A stretch of 54,761 nt of DNA from Caldifarciminota bacterium (lineage in GTDB: Bacteria > Hydrothermota > UBA3072), in NCBI GenBank assembly GCA_023131835.1, contig JAGLZA010000140.1, forward strand, positions 1 to 54,761, read 5' to 3'. Position 1 is the stretch's first letter. Every line of letters begins with the position of its first letter. This document shows, piece after piece, positions 26,733 through 37,358 of the stretch. The translations under genes and the position numbers were made by a program. The notes beneath the pieces were generated by a model. That model did no database searches. It worked only from the letters and a program-made list of their open reading frames with translations, and had not been told where the DNA came from.

Positions 26733-27845
26733 ATGGAGAGCATTAAGCTGCAACTTAAGGAAAAGGATATAGAGAAAAAGGTAGAATCTCTTGCAAAGGA
26801 ATGGAAGAGCGAAGCTACAGTTCCGGGGTTCAGGAAAGGAAAAGCCCCGGTCCAGCTGATCAAAACCAGACTGAGAGAAGAATTACGTGCAGAAAGCCTT
26901 CAGAAACTCATTGAAGAAGGGGTATTAGAAATAGTTGATAAATACGAACCTTTCATCTATAGTCCTCCCCAGTTAAAGGATACATCTGAGTCAGAAGACA
27001 ATATTGAATTCGAGGTCCTGCTGGATGTCCCCCCCAAAATTGATATCGATCTATCCAAAATTAAATTAAAGCAGAAGAATAACATTGATGAGTCAGATAT
27101 ATCTACTGAATTGGAACGACTAAGGAAGATAAACAGTGAATTAAAATCAGTGAATAGAGCAATAAAGAAGGGAGATACAGTATTTCTTGATATATCATCA
27201 GGAAAACAATCGCTTCCAAACTATTCCATTTCTGTAGGGAATGACAACTTCACAAAGGAAATCATCGGGCTGAAGAGAGACGAAGAGAAGGAGATTGAAA
27301 CAAAATTCCCTGCTAACTTTCCCATTGAAAACCTTGCCAATAAAAAGGGGACCATCACAGTAAAGATCATAGCGGTTAAAAAAGAAATTCTCCCTGAACT
27401 CAATGACGATTTTGCAAAGGATCTTGGATTCGACAATATGAAGGAATTGAAAACGGACCTCAAAAAAGGCCTGGAGGCAGAACAGAAAGAAAATCAGAAA
27501 GATAGCATTCGAGATCAAGTGCTCACCCAGGTTCTCAATCAACTTGATGATTTAGAGATCAATCCTACCCTCTTAGAAATGCTAAAGAGAGAAGGGACAC
27601 CAGAGGAGGAAGCTATCAAACAGGCAAAGGGATTAACATTGCTGGACGCAATAGCGCTTAAAGAAAAACTCACCATCGAAGAAAAGGAACTGGACGAATG
27701 GATGGACAGGATAGCCGAATCAGAAGATAACAAATTGGATGAAATGGGTGAAGAGGCTATTCGTTTCATAAAACACACCATACTTAGAGATAAGGCTCTT
27801 GACTATCTGGTAGAGAAAGTCAGTGAGGAGGTAAAAAATGGATAG
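26733..27845 (+). CDS. tig: Trigger factor (ribosome-associated chaperone)
   Basis: The 370-residue protein has the ribosome-docking signature PGFRKGKAP at about residues 30-38. A shortened FKBP-like prolyl isomerase domain (GDTVFLDIS...[26 protein letters not shown]) lies at about 145-235, followed by the helical C-terminal arms. It is shorter than E. coli trigger factor (432), mainly at the N-terminus and in the isomerase domain, so isomerase activity may be reduced. GGAGG (26721-26725) precedes ATG 26733. It heads the classic order tig-clpP-clpX-lon, and its last codons overlap the clpP start. Confidence 0.9.
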   Translation: MESIKLQLKEKDIEKKVESLAKEWKSEATVPGFRKGKAPVQLIKTRLREELRAESLQKLIEEGVLEIVDKYEPFIYSPPQLKDTSESEDNIEFEVLLDVPPKIDIDLSKIKLKQKNNIDESDISTELERLRKINSELKSVNRAIKKGDTVFLDISSGKQSLPNYSISVGNDNFTKEIIGLKRDEEKEIETKFPANFPIENLANKKGTITVKIIAVKKEILPELNDDFAKDLGFDNMKELKTDLKKGLEAEQKENQKDSIRDQVLTQVLNQLDDLEINPTLLEMLKREGTPEEEAIKQAKGLTLLDAIALKEKLTIEEKELDEWMDRIAESEDNKLDEMGEEAIRFIKHTILRDKALDYLVEKVSEEVKNG

Positions 27846-28446
27846 TCAATTAACAATTCCGTATGTTATTGAAAAGACAGCGCAGGGAGAACGTGCTTAT
27901 GATATATATTCCCGTTTATTAAAAGACCGTATTATCTTTATAGGCTTTGAAATAAACGAAAATACTGCTAATTCAGTAATAGCACAATTACTATTCCTTG
28001 AAGCACAGGCTCCAGATAAGGATATACATATATATATAAACAGTCCAGGAGGAAATGTTTCTTCTGGTCTTGCAATCTACGATACTATGCAGTATATACA
28101 TTCTTCTGTATCTACAATATCCATTGGGTTATCTGCATCTATTGCAGCAGTTATACTTGCGGCTGGAACAAAAAAGAAGAGGTTTTCCCTGCCGAATTCC
28201 AGAATGCTCTTACATCAACCTTCAGGAGGAATTAGTGGAGTGGCATCGGATATAGAAATACATGCAGGTGAAATAATTAGAATGCGAGAAAGAATCAATC
28301 AAATCATCTCCAAGCATACAGGACAACCCTTAAAAAATATCAAAAGGGATACGGATAGAGATTTCTGGATGAGCGCCGAGGAATCCCTTGAATATGGACT
28401 CATAGATGCTGTAATATCGTCACGGAAGGAGATAAATGAAAGATAA
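27838..28446 (+). CDS. clpP: ClpP protease subunit
   Basis: The 202-residue protein has the full serine protease triad of ClpP: S101 in GLSASIAA, H126 in MLLHQPSGG and D175 in DTDRDFWMS. It forms the proteolytic barrel that degrades proteins unfolded by ClpX, encoded next. The loop [15 protein letters not shown] is intact. GGAGG lies within the end of tig, and the ATG overlaps the tig stop. Length is close to the E. coli protein (207, including its propeptide). The oxyanion-side sequence SASIAA differs slightly from the common AASMGA. Confidence 0.96.
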   Translation: MDSQLTIPYVIEKTAQGERAYDIYSRLLKDRIIFIGFEINENTANSVIAQLLFLEAQAPDKDIHIYINSPGGNVSSGLAIYDTMQYIHSSVSTISIGLSASIAAVILAAGTKKKRFSLPNSRMLLHQPSGGISGVASDIEIHAGEIIRMRERINQIISKHTGQPLKNIKRDTDRDFWMSAEESLEYGLIDAVISSRKEINER

Positions 28447-29674
28447 ATACAAAGTAGCATTCTGTTCCTTCTGTGGAAGGCCATATACAAAAACAGTGCG
28501 CCTTATAGCAGGCAAGGATGGTTCCTATATATGCGAGGATTGTATTGAACTATTTTATGACTTCTTAGAGGAAGAAAGGGAACCAACTGTAGTTCATTTA
28601 CCTAAGAGGATTCCAACTCCCAATAAAATAAAAGACTACTTAGACAAATATGTAATAGGACAGGAGAAAGCAAAAAAAATTCTATCAGTAGCAGTATATA
28701 ATCATTATAAAAAGGTCAAACATAATCCTAAGGATGTGGAGATGTATAAATCCAACATCCTTCTCATTGGGCCTACCGGTGTAGGAAAAACGCTTCTGGT
28801 TCAAACACTTGCGAAATTCCTGGATATTCCCCTTGCGATCTCGGATGCCACCTCCCTTACCGAAGCAGGGTATGTTGGTGAAGATGTTGAAAATGTGCTC
28901 GTTCGCCTACTACAAAGAGCGGATTATAATATTAAACTTGCAGAGATGGGAATAGTCTATATTGATGAACTGGATAAAATAGCACGAAAATCAGAAAATC
29001 CCTCTATAACAAGAGATGTTTCAGGGGAAGGCGTGCAACAAGCACTTCTTAAGATAATCGAGGGAGACATGGTGAATATTCCTCCAAAAGGAGGTAGGAA
29101 ACATCCTGAGCAGGAATTCATCCAACTGGATACAAGGAATATACTCTTTATTGCAGGCGGAACCTTCGAAGGCCTTGAAAAAATCGTTGAATATAGATTA
29201 AATAAGAATTCAATGGGATTCAATGCCTCCATTCCTTTAAAACAGTCAGTGCCATCAAACAATTATTTACAAAAGGCAGAGCCCCATGACCTGATGCATT
29301 TCGGTCTTATTCCTGAATTGGTTGGCAGATTACCTGTAACAGCGGTGCTCGATGCACTCACAATAAAAGACCTCATCGATATCCTGACCGAACCCAAAAA
29401 CGCTCTAATAAGTCAGTACAAACAACTATTAGCCTGGGATGATGTTAAATTATCGTTTACGAAAGCAGCTATGTTTGAGATAGCAAAAAGGGCTTCTCAA
29501 ATGGAAACCGGGGCAAGAGCACTCCGTGGAGTAATAGAGGAACTTATGCTTGACTTAATGTTTTATCTACCTCAGGAGAAGAATGTCAAAGCCTGCAAAA
29601 TCCGAAAGGCAACTATCACGAAAGGAGCCCCTCCGGAATTTATTCGAGACAGAAAACTAAAGAAGGCTCAATGA
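28436..29674 (+). CDS. clpX: ClpX ATP-dependent unfoldase
   Basis: The 412-residue AAA+ protein has an N-terminal zinc finger with C10, C13, C33 and C36, Walker A GPTGVGKT (112-119), the substrate-gripping pore loop GYVGED (145-150), Walker B YIDELD (175-180), the [11 protein letters not shown] loop and the sensor-2 region [12 protein letters not shown]. It recognises and unfolds substrates for ClpP. The ClpP-docking loop, usually IGF, reads MGF in NSMGFNA. The gene overlaps clpP by 11 bases, which implies coupled translation. Confidence 0.96.
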   Translation: MKDKYKVAFCSFCGRPYTKTVRLIAGKDGSYICEDCIELFYDFLEEEREPTVVHLPKRIPTPNKIKDYLDKYVIGQEKAKKILSVAVYNHYKKVKHNPKDVEMYKSNILLIGPTGVGKTLLVQTLAKFLDIPLAISDATSLTEAGYVGEDVENVLVRLLQRADYNIKLAEMGIVYIDELDKIARKSENPSITRDVSGEGVQQALLKIIEGDMVNIPPKGGRKHPEQEFIQLDTRNILFIAGGTFEGLEKIVEYRLNKNSMGFNASIPLKQSVPSNNYLQKAEPHDLMHFGLIPELVGRLPVTAVLDALTIKDLIDILTEPKNALISQYKQLLAWDDVKLSFTKAAMFEIAKRASQMETGARALRGVIEELMLDLMFYLPQEKNVKACKIRKATITKGAPPEFIRDRKLKKAQ

Positions 29675-31983
29675 ACAACAACTCTTTAGAAACCCTGCCT
29701 GTAATACCTCTTGCAGATACCGTAATATTCCCCGGTATTACCTCCCCTGTTGTTTCTATCAGGGAAATATCCAAAATCGCAGTAAAAGAAGCGGTTTCCA
29801 AATATAACAGGAAGGTGGTAGTTGCAACTCAGAAGAGTCCTGAAATGGAATCAGTTGACCCCGGTAATCTATATGAAATAGGTGTGCTCTCAGAAATTTT
29901 AATTGTCAGCTCTCTAAATGATGATGTTGTTCGTTGTAATATTAAAGGAATTAGAGCAGTTCAAATAGACTCATTTTTACCAAAAAACAATACCTTATAT
30001 GCCTACTACAAAGAGGTTAAAGACGAAATTGAGGAAGATTCAATTAATGATGCCCTAAAGAATCAATTATTGGATATTTATAGAGAATATGTCTGGAAAA
30101 ATCCAAGGATGCCAAAAGAGATCCTGAACTCGGTAGAGAATTCACTTGACTCTAAGGGAATGATAAATTTTGTTGCTTCTAATTCATTCCTCCCGGTTGA
30201 ATCCAAAATAAAACTCTTAAGAATTTCAGCCTTAAAGAAAAGATTCTTTACACTTATAGAGATGTTGAAAACAGAGATTGAATTATTAAGTCTTCAGGCT
30301 AAAATTAATGAGCAGGTAAAGAGTAAATTCGAAAAAAGCCAAAGGGAATTCTTCCTGAATGAACAATTAAAGATTATAAGAAAGGAATTAGGAAAGGAAG
30401 AAGATGAACGAATTCACAAATTAAAAGGACAATTTGAGAACAAAGAACTGCCCAAAAAGATAAAGCAAAGGGTGGAAGAAGAGATTGAACGACTAAAAAA
30501 GATACCCACTATATCCCCTGAATTTGGAGTCATTTATAACTATGTAGAATGGCTTCTTCGTCTCCCATGGGAAGAATCTTCATCCAAGGCTCTGGATCTC
30601 AATAGAACAAAGCAGATATTAGAAAAAAACCATTATGGATTGGAAGATATAAAAGAAAGAGTTCTTGAATATCTGTCGGTCCTTAAATTGAGAGAAGGAT
30701 GCGTGGGGCAGATACTCTGTTTCATTGGTCCTCCTGGTGTTGGCAAAACTTCCCTTGGAAGATCAATTGCAGAGGCTCTAAGAAGGCCATTCGTCAGAAC
30801 CTCTCTTGGAGGAATAAGAGATGAGGCTGAAATCAGAGGGCATAGGAGGACCTATGTAGGTTCAATGCCAGGCAAGGTCATCCAGAAGATGGCAAACGCA
30901 GGAGTTAAGAATCCAGTATTCCTTCTGGATGAAATAGACAAGATTGGACAGGATTTCAGAGGAGATCCAGCCAGTGCTCTGCTTGAGGTACTTGATCCGG
31001 AAGTAAACTATGACTTCAATGATCATTATATAGAAGAGGGTTTTGATCTATCCAAGGTGCTCTTTATAACTACTGCAAACACCACTCATTCAATACCTCC
31101 AACCCTGCTTGATAGAATGGAAATCATAAGCCTTCCGGGATACTTAGAATATGAGAAAATAAAGATTGCGACCAGACATCTAATCCCTAAGGTTATAGAA
31201 AATAACGGACTACAAAAAAATCAATTTACTATCTCAGAGGGAGTTCTCTATAAATTAGTTGAAGAATATAGTAACGAAGCAGGTGTCAGAGAGTTGGAAC
31301 GTTTGCTCTCTCGTCTTGCCCAAAAGACAGCAAAAAAAATCGTATTTGAGGGTGATAAAAGGGTACGGATAACAAAGAGGAATCTACAGAAATATCTTGG
31401 CGCACCTAAATTCAAGAAACACAGAAAACATCAGAAAGAACATATAGGAGTCGCAAATGGATTAGCCGTTACAAGGAATGGTGGTAAATTCATACAGGTA
31501 GAGGCACGCACGATGGAAGGTAGTGGTGAACTCATCCTGACAGGTCAAATGGGAGAGGTTATGCAAGAGTCTGCAAAGACAGCGTTAAGTCTTATAAGAA
31601 GCAACCACAAATCCTACAACCTGGATAGGAATTGTTATAAAGACATAGACCTACATATACATATACCAGAAGGTGCGGTTCCAAAGGATGGACCATCCGC
31701 CGGTATCACCATCTACTCAGCCATACTCAGTGCTCTTACTCAACGACCATTAAAGGATGAGCTCGCTATGACAGGTGAAATTACTCTATCAGGCGATATC
31801 TTAAGGATTGGAGGCTTGAGAGAGAAACTGGTAGCTGCTCAGAGAGCAAGTCTTACTACGGTAATTTTACCGAAAGAAAACAGAGCAGAAACCGACTATT
31901 TTCCAGACGCTACAAAAAAAGGACTCAAACTACTCTTTGTTGAGAATGTAACAGAGATAGTTGGTCACATTTTCTCTAAATGA
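29671..31983 (+). CDS. lon: Lon ATP-dependent protease
   Basis: The 770-residue protein has the Lon N-terminal substrate-binding domain ([14 protein letters not shown]), a coiled-coil region (about 190-280), Walker A GPPGVGKT (353-360), Walker [11 protein letters not shown], and a C-terminal protease domain with the catalytic dyad S676 in PKDGPSAG and K719 in GGLREK. Spacing of the dyad (43) equals that of E. coli Lon (784 residues). It degrades misfolded and regulatory proteins in the cytoplasm. It overlaps clpX by four bases and is followed by ktrB with a similar overlap. Confidence 0.96.
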   Translation: MNNNSLETLPVIPLADTVIFPGITSPVVSIREISKIAVKEAVSKYNRKVVVATQKSPEMESVDPGNLYEIGVLSEILIVSSLNDDVVRCNIKGIRAVQIDSFLPKNNTLYAYYKEVKDEIEEDSINDALKNQLLDIYREYVWKNPRMPKEILNSVENSLDSKGMINFVASNSFLPVESKIKLLRISALKKRFFTLIEMLKTEIELLSLQAKINEQVKSKFEKSQREFFLNEQLKIIRKELGKEEDERIHKLKGQFENKELPKKIKQRVEEEIERLKKIPTISPEFGVIYNYVEWLLRLPWEESSSKALDLNRTKQILEKNHYGLEDIKERVLEYLSVLKLREGCVGQILCFIGPPGVGKTSLGRSIAEALRRPFVRTSLGGIRDEAEIRGHRRTYVGSMPGKVIQKMANAGVKNPVFLLDEIDKIGQDFRGDPASALLEVLDPEVNYDFNDHYIEEGFDLSKVLFITTANTTHSIPPTLLDRMEIISLPGYLEYEKIKIATRHLIPKVIENNGLQKNQFTISEGVLYKLVEEYSNEAGVRELERLLSRLAQKTAKKIVFEGDKRVRITKRNLQKYLGAPKFKKHRKHQKEHIGVANGLAVTRNGGKFIQVEARTMEGSGELILTGQMGEVMQESAKTALSLIRSNHKSYNLDRNCYKDIDLHIHIPEGAVPKDGPSAGITIYSAILSALTQRPLKDELAMTGEITLSGDILRIGGLREKLVAAQRASLTTVILPKENRAETDYFPDATKKGLKLLFVENVTEIVGHIFSK

Positions 31984-33329
31984 CACGTTGGTCACCTTTC
32001 CGCTCCATTATTTTTGTATATATAGGAATAATCTTAACAGGAACAATCCTGTTACTCCTTCCACAATCCTCCTATGGTATATCATTTATCGACGCCTTAT
32101 TTACCTCTACCTCAGCCGTATGCGTAACAGGGCTAATCGTAAAAAATACAGCACTGGACTTTACCCTGACAGGTAAGTGTATCATCCTTTTCTTAATACA
32201 GATAGGAGGTCTGGGATATATGGTGTTCGCCACCCTATTTATGAAGATAATCGGATTTAAGTTGGATATAAAAAAGGATTTGATAGTTAAAGAGGAATTT
32301 GGATTACTCGATATGTCCAATATTCCAAAATTCCTGCGTCTTGTAATCTTAACCACTCTTACCTTTGAACTCGGAGGAGTAATTCTATTGTTCACCGGTT
32401 TTAGCCAAGCGGGATATCCACCTAATGAAGCAATATCTCATGCGGTTTTTCATTCCGTATCTGCTTTCTGTAATGCTGGCTTTAGCTCTTTTTCGGGCAA
32501 TCTTGCCAACTTTGGGAATTCTCCCTTGATAGTCTGGACTGTCCCCTTTCTGTTCATAATTGGGGGGCTCGGTTTTATAGTGCTTGAGAATATCTCAGAA
32601 CGAATAAAAGGATTAAGGAATCACCTTTCAGAACATACCAGAATTGTTCTTTTCACCACTATGTTCCTTATATTAATTGGGACCATCATAATTTTTGTTG
32701 TTGAAGATGGTAATAAACTATCCCATCTATCCTTAATGAGAAAGATTACTATATCATTCTTTACCGCTACAACTCCGAGAACCGCTGGATTTTCACTCAT
32801 AAATATTGCCGAACTACTTCCTACAACCCTGATCCTTCTGATAATATTTATGTTCATAGGGGCTTCTCCGGGAGGAACAGGTGGAGGAATCAAAACAACG
32901 ACATTTATAATAATTAACGCCTACATTATATCGAAGTTAAGGGGAAAGCAAACGGTAAATGTAGAAAAAAGAAGAATATCAGAAGAACAATTAAATAAAG
33001 CATTGACACTATTCTTTATTTCATTAACATTAATTGTGTTTATGATTAGTATAATCAGTTTCAGTGAAAGAAAGATAGTGGAAGAAAGAGGAGTGTTACC
33101 TATAGTATTTGAAGAACTATCCGCTTTTGGAACTGTAGGGCTCTCAATGGGCTCTTCCAGACTTCCAAATCTTAGCTTATCTCATGACTTCTCCCCGATT
33201 GGAAAACTAATATTAATGCTAACCATGATAGCAGGTAGGGCAGGACCTCTTTCTATTGCTGCTACTGTTCTGGGAAGGAAAGGTAGAGAGGCTGTAAAAC
33301 ACCCACTTGCAAAGGTACAGGTAGGATGA
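31980..33329 (+). CDS. ktrB: KtrB/TrkH-type potassium uptake channel subunit
   Basis: The 449-residue membrane protein has the four pore repeats of the Trk/Ktr family, with selectivity-filter sequences SAVCVTGL, SAFCNAGF, TTPRTAGF and SAFGTVGL. The intramembrane gating-loop region (GASPGGTGGGIKTTTF) is present. Its length fits KtrB (about 450) rather than TrkH (about 480). It admits K+ with gating by the KtrA ring encoded next, which overlaps by four bases. Its ATG overlaps the lon stop, so expression is tied to the protease genes. Confidence 0.88.
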   Translation: MTRWSPFRSIIFVYIGIILTGTILLLLPQSSYGISFIDALFTSTSAVCVTGLIVKNTALDFTLTGKCIILFLIQIGGLGYMVFATLFMKIIGFKLDIKKDLIVKEEFGLLDMSNIPKFLRLVILTTLTFELGGVILLFTGFSQAGYPPNEAISHAVFHSVSAFCNAGFSSFSGNLANFGNSPLIVWTVPFLFIIGGLGFIVLENISERIKGLRNHLSEHTRIVLFTTMFLILIGTIIIFVVEDGNKLSHLSLMRKITISFFTATTPRTAGFSLINIAELLPTTLILLIIFMFIGASPGGTGGGIKTTTFIIINAYIISKLRGKQTVNVEKRRISEEQLNKALTLFFISLTLIVFMISIISFSERKIVEERGVLPIVFEELSAFGTVGLSMGSSRLPNLSLSHDFSPIGKLILMLTMIAGRAGPLSIAATVLGRKGREAVKHPLAKVQVG

Positions 33330-34060
33330 TAGGAAAACAAAAAAATGAACAAAGAAGAAGAAAAGATTTCGTGGTAGTAGGACTGGGAGCATTTGGAATC
33401 ACTTTATCAAAAGCCTTGATTGAAAAGGGATGCCATGTGACTGCCATCGATATGGATGAAAAACTAATCGAATCTATTTCTGATTTTGCAATAGATGTCC
33501 TTATTGCAGATGCCCGTGACCGGAAACCATTGGAAGAAGCAGGGGTTGCCAATGTAGATGCTGCAATAGTATCAGTGGGAGAAGACCTGGAATCTTCATT
33601 CCTTGCAACTCTGCATCTCAAGGAATTCGGTATCCCTTATATAATAACCAAAGCAACCTCGAAGTCTCAGGGTGAAATCCTTGAAAAGATTGGGGCAGAC
33701 AGAGTAATTTATCCTGAAGAAGAGATGGCGGAAAAACTCGCAGAACAACTCATTCATCCCTCAATCATAAACTATACCACTTTGAGCAAAGAAGTAGGGA
33801 TAATGGAATCCGCAACGCCACAGAAATTTATAGGTAAAACGCTCAAGGAGCTATCCCTCAGGAATAAATATGGAATCAATATAATAGCAATAAAACGAAA
33901 AAAAGAGAAGAAAGATGATGTTAATACAGTTGAAGAGGTCCTGGAGGTTCCATCTGCCGACGAAAAAATAAGGGAAGGAGATATTCTTATCGTGATCGGT
34001 CATGTGGACTATCTTGAAAAATTCAAAAACATGGAAAGAGAAAATAATGGGACAGAATGA
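33326..34060 (+). CDS. ktrA: KtrA/TrkA-type potassium uptake regulatory subunit
   Basis: The 244-residue cytoplasmic protein has an N-terminal RCK domain with nucleotide-binding GLGAFG (19-24) and acidic D42, and a C-terminal RCK_C domain (about 160-235). These rings bind ATP/ADP or NAD(H), and in many bacteria cyclic di-AMP, to control the KtrB channel. The length is slightly above the usual 220 because of a basic N-terminal tail and a charged insert (RKKEKKDDVN). The gene is coupled to ktrB. Confidence 0.9.
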   Translation: MIGKQKNEQRRRKDFVVVGLGAFGITLSKALIEKGCHVTAIDMDEKLIESISDFAIDVLIADARDRKPLEEAGVANVDAAIVSVGEDLESSFLATLHLKEFGIPYIITKATSKSQGEILEKIGADRVIYPEEEMAEKLAEQLIHPSIINYTTLSKEVGIMESATPQKFIGKTLKELSLRNKYGINIIAIKRKKEKKDDVNTVEEVLEVPSADEKIREGDILIVIGHVDYLEKFKNMERENNGTE

Positions 34061-35063
34061 GATTAAATTATCTCATATATCAGAAATACTCAAATGCATA
34101 CCTACTTCTCTTTTAATTGTAGACAAGAATAAAAACATCATTGAAGCAAACCCCTCAGCAAAGAAACTCCTTGGTAAGAATATAGAATCCAGAACACTTG
34201 ATGAAATCTTTTTCGGCAGAGAACAGGATATTTTCGACAAGGTTCTTCAGGGAGAAATCATTCAGAGGGAAAAGATAGAACTTGATAATACACTCATCGG
34301 TTTTAGTGCATCTCCTATCTACGATAACAACTCTATAATCACAGGTGCCTCTATAATCCTGCGTGACCTAACAGAGATAAGGGAAATAGATGAAAGTTTG
34401 AGGAGAAGAGAGCGCCTTGCTGCCCTGGGAGAGATGACAGCAGGTATGGCTCATGAAATAAGAAATCCTTTAGCTGCCATTAAAGCAGGAATCGAATATT
34501 TAAGTCGAGATTTTAAAGATGATAGCAAGGGATATAATTATATAAAGATAATTCTGAATGAAATTGGACGTCTTGAACGGATAGTTAAGGATATGGTAGC
34601 CTATGCGTCTCAAAGACCATCAAATAAATCAAAGATAGACCTGAAGGATGTTATAGAAACCACATTAATGACCTTTCAAGAGCAACTGAGAGAACAGGAT
34701 ATAAAGGTTAAAAAATACCTTAAAGGTGAACTGATATGTATGGTGGATGAAGATGAATTGGTAACGGTAGTAACGAATCTCCTTCTCAATGCCCTTGAGG
34801 CTATTGAAAAAGATGGAACAATAGAAATATCAGGAGAAGAAGAAAAAAACAATATAAAAATCACTCTAAAAGACGATGGTGGAGGAATACCGGAAGATAT
34901 CCTCCCAAAAATATTCAATCCCTTCTTTACAACAAAACACAGAGGCACGGGACTGGGGCTGTCAATAATCCACAGGATTATACAGAATCATTCCGGAACA
35001 ATAAATGCCTCTAATGAGAAAAGAGGTGCGATCTTCACGATAATAATACCAAAGGGGATATAA
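34047..35063 (+). CDS. NtrB-like sensor histidine kinase
   Basis: I use ATG 34047, which overlaps ktrA by 14 bases, rather than the in-frame ATG at 34002, which would overlap by 59. The 338-residue protein is soluble: a PAS domain (about 10-110) is followed by a HisKA domain with H136 in GMAHEIRNPLAAIK and an ATPase domain with N-box NLLLNALEA, G1 DDGGGIPEDI and G2 GTGLGLSI. The order PAS-HisKA-HATPase and the H-box are NtrB-like. Its partner is the regulator encoded immediately downstream. Being in the ktr operon suggests a signal linked to ion or stress state. Confidence 0.88.
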   Translation: MGQNEIKLSHISEILKCIPTSLLIVDKNKNIIEANPSAKKLLGKNIESRTLDEIFFGREQDIFDKVLQGEIIQREKIELDNTLIGFSASPIYDNNSIITGASIILRDLTEIREIDESLRRRERLAALGEMTAGMAHEIRNPLAAIKAGIEYLSRDFKDDSKGYNYIKIILNEIGRLERIVKDMVAYASQRPSNKSKIDLKDVIETTLMTFQEQLREQDIKVKKYLKGELICMVDEDELVTVVTNLLLNALEAIEKDGTIEISGEEEKNNIKITLKDDGGGIPEDILPKIFNPFFTTKHRGTGLGLSIIHRIIQNHSGTINASNEKRGAIFTIIIPKGI

Positions 35064-36473
35064 ATGGAAAGAAAAATTCTCATTATAGATGATGAAGAAA
35101 ACCTGTCACAATTCTTAGAAGAAATATTATCCGAGTTAAATGAAGAGGATAAGGATGAATATACAATAAAAAGGGCCTCAAATGGCAGCGAAGGGATTAA
35201 TACTGCTCTGGATTTTAAGCCTGGCCTGGTTCTTCTTGATATAAAATTACCTGACCGTTCAGGTATCGAAGTCCTTTCCGAACTAAAACAACAGGATCCT
35301 GATATGCAAATTATTATGATGACGGGATATGCTTCCTACGAAACAGCAATTTCTTCGATCCGTAAAGAAGCCTATGATTATATAGAAAAACCACTTCCAT
35401 CAAGTAATCAATTAAAATCAATAGTCAAGAACGCTTTAGAAAGACGTGAATTAATTTCAGACAAAAAAGCCCTGGTTATTGAATTATCAGAGGCTAATGA
35501 CGCACTGGAAGAAGCAAATCGGCTTCTTACGGATGAAAAGAAATTGGTAGACCAACGTCTGGAAAAAAGGATTCAAGACCTTTCCCGCTTGAATCAATTC
35601 GCTCAAGAATTATTAAAACAGAATGACCTGGCAAAACTTATTGAGGAAATACCTTCAAAAACCGTTAGCGCAACTGAATCGGATGGTGCAATACTCATAC
35701 TAAAGGGAACAAAAGAGAAAGAATATGTGGTTCATTCTATTGCAGGTGATGTTTCTGTTTCCCCTGGCAATCTGATAAAGGAAAACGAAGAGCCATTTGG
35801 GCTCGTAGATAATAAAGGGCCCTGGAAAATTGATGATTATATCTGTTGTCCATTATCATTCAGGAAAGAAATACTTGGAGTTTTGGTAATCAGGAAAAGC
35901 GAGAGTGAATTTCAATCCGACTTTATAGAAACACTTTCTGCCAATATCTCAATATCTCTGCACAACGCAATGCTTTTTGATAGTTTGAAAGCAAGTTATC
36001 TTGAAGCTATTCTCTCATTGATAATGGTAGAGGAAACAGCTGATCCTGATACAAGAGAACACAGTAAACAGGTAAGTATACTGTCGGTAAAAATTGCGGA
36101 TAAATTGGGTATAAGTCAGGGTGATAAAAGAGATATTCAATATGCTGCGCTCCTACATGACCTTGGCAAGATAAGTAAAGAAAAGGTTGATTCTACAGCA
36201 GTAGCCACAAAGATCATAAGTCCATTCAAATTCTTGAAAAAGAGTAGGGCTATTCTTGAACATCTATATGAGAATTTTGATGGTTCGGGAGAGCCGGATC
36301 ACCTCTCCGGGAAAGACATTCCAGTAGGTTCAAGAATAATAAGAGTTGCTCATAGATCTCTGGAACTGCGTTCCGAAAACAAAAAGACCGACGAGATAAT
36401 CTCTGATATTGAGACTAATACTAAAACTCTCTATGATCCGGAGATAGTCGAGGTAGCAAGGAAACTATTATAG
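35064..36473 (+). CDS. Response regulator: REC-GAF-degenerate HD-GYP
   Basis: The 469-residue protein starts directly after the kinase stop. It has a receiver domain (D59 in LVLLDIKLPD), a coiled coil (about 125-185), a GAF-like domain (about 185-320) and an HD domain (from about 325). The HD pair (H365, D366 in LLHDLGKI) is kept. The HP motif is missing, the HH before E reads LY (EHLYENFDG), and GYP reads GEP. HD-GYP proteins hydrolyse cyclic di-GMP; with these changes the activity may be lost or altered. No DNA-binding domain is present. Confidence 0.82.
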   Translation: MERKILIIDDEENLSQFLEEILSELNEEDKDEYTIKRASNGSEGINTALDFKPGLVLLDIKLPDRSGIEVLSELKQQDPDMQIIMMTGYASYETAISSIRKEAYDYIEKPLPSSNQLKSIVKNALERRELISDKKALVIELSEANDALEEANRLLTDEKKLVDQRLEKRIQDLSRLNQFAQELLKQNDLAKLIEEIPSKTVSATESDGAILILKGTKEKEYVVHSIAGDVSVSPGNLIKENEEPFGLVDNKGPWKIDDYICCPLSFRKEILGVLVIRKSESEFQSDFIETLSANISISLHNAMLFDSLKASYLEAILSLIMVEETADPDTREHSKQVSILSVKIADKLGISQGDKRDIQYAALLHDLGKISKEKVDSTAVATKIISPFKFLKKSRAILEHLYENFDGSGEPDHLSGKDIPVGSRIIRVAHRSLELRSENKKTDEIISDIETNTKTLYDPEIVEVARKLL

Positions 36474-36476
36474 GAT

Positions 36477-37358
36477 ATGCCGTCCCATCTGAGTGTTGGC
36501 GAATACTGGGAGGGTAGATTTGGGGGGAAGGTCTATCGTATATCTATTGATGCTGGATTCACCTGCCCAAACAGGGATGGAACAAAAGGAAAGAATGGCT
36601 GCACCTTTTGCGATGAAAGAGGAAGTAGGCCACATTATGTGAAACCCTCTCTCTCAGTATCAGAACAGGTGCGTGAAGGAATAAAGAGGTTAAAAGAAAG
36701 AGGAATCAATCGGTTCATTGCCTATTTTCAGGCATATACAAATACCTATGCCCCCCCTTCTGTCTTAAGGGAAAAATATTATGAAGCACTTGAATTTCCA
36801 GAGATATTGGGCATCTCTGTTTCAACAAGACCAGATTGCATTAATGAAGAAAACCTTGATATATTAGAGGAAATCGCAGAAAAATATTATACTCTTATTG
36901 AGTTAGGTATTCAATCCGTACACCAGAAATCACTTGACAGAATTAATAGAATGCATTCAGTCGAGGACAGTGAGAGGGCAGTAAAGATGATTCATAACAG
37001 GAAGAACATTGAAGTACTCGCCCATCTCATATTAGGATTACCTGGCGAAAAAGAAGAGGATTTTTTCAAGACTGCTGATGCCATATCAAAATGGGGTATA
37101 GATGGTATTAAACTACATCATCTTTATGTTGTAAAGGGAACGGCTCTTGCCAGGGAGTTCATGCAGGGAAAAATAAAGGTATTCCAAACACCTGAAGAAT
37201 ACGCAAGAGTAGCAAGAGAGGTAATTCAGCACCTCCCTCCCTCAATCATAATCCACCGTTATTCAGGTTATACCCCGAAAGAACAATTAATTGCACCCGA
37301 CTGGACATCAAATCGCTTTATTGCGAGACAATTGATAACTTCGGATATCGAAGATTAA
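36477..37358 (+). CDS. Radical SAM protein, YhcC type
   Basis: The 293-residue protein has the variant iron-sulfur signature of the YhcC/TIGR01212 family: C30, then C42 and C45 in TCPNRDGTKGKNGCTFCDE, where the first spacing is longer than in the usual CxxxCxxC. It probably uses S-adenosylmethionine radical chemistry on an unknown RNA or protein target. The start is three bases after the previous stop and lacks a clear ribosome site, so it may be translated by re-initiation. The gene closes the long set that begins with the tRNA. Confidence 0.85.
   Translation: MPSHLSVGEYWEGRFGGKVYRISIDAGFTCPNRDGTKGKNGCTFCDERGSRPHYVKPSLSVSEQVREGIKRLKERGINRFIAYFQAYTNTYAPPSVLREKYYEALEFPEILGISVSTRPDCINEENLDILEEIAEKYYTLIELGIQSVHQKSLDRINRMHSVEDSERAVKMIHNRKNIEVLAHLILGLPGEKEEDFFKTADAISKWGIDGIKLHHLYVVKGTALAREFMQGKIKVFQTPEEYARVAREVIQHLPPSIIIHRYSGYTPKEQLIAPDWTSNRFIARQLITSDIED

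Noticed and set aside
28055-28255. Plus-strand frame inside clpP
   Set aside because: It is a shifted frame of a gene with an intact catalytic triad.
31960-31990. Cyclic di-AMP riboswitch before the K+ channel genes
   Set aside because: ktrB overlaps lon by four bases, leaving no leader for a riboswitch.
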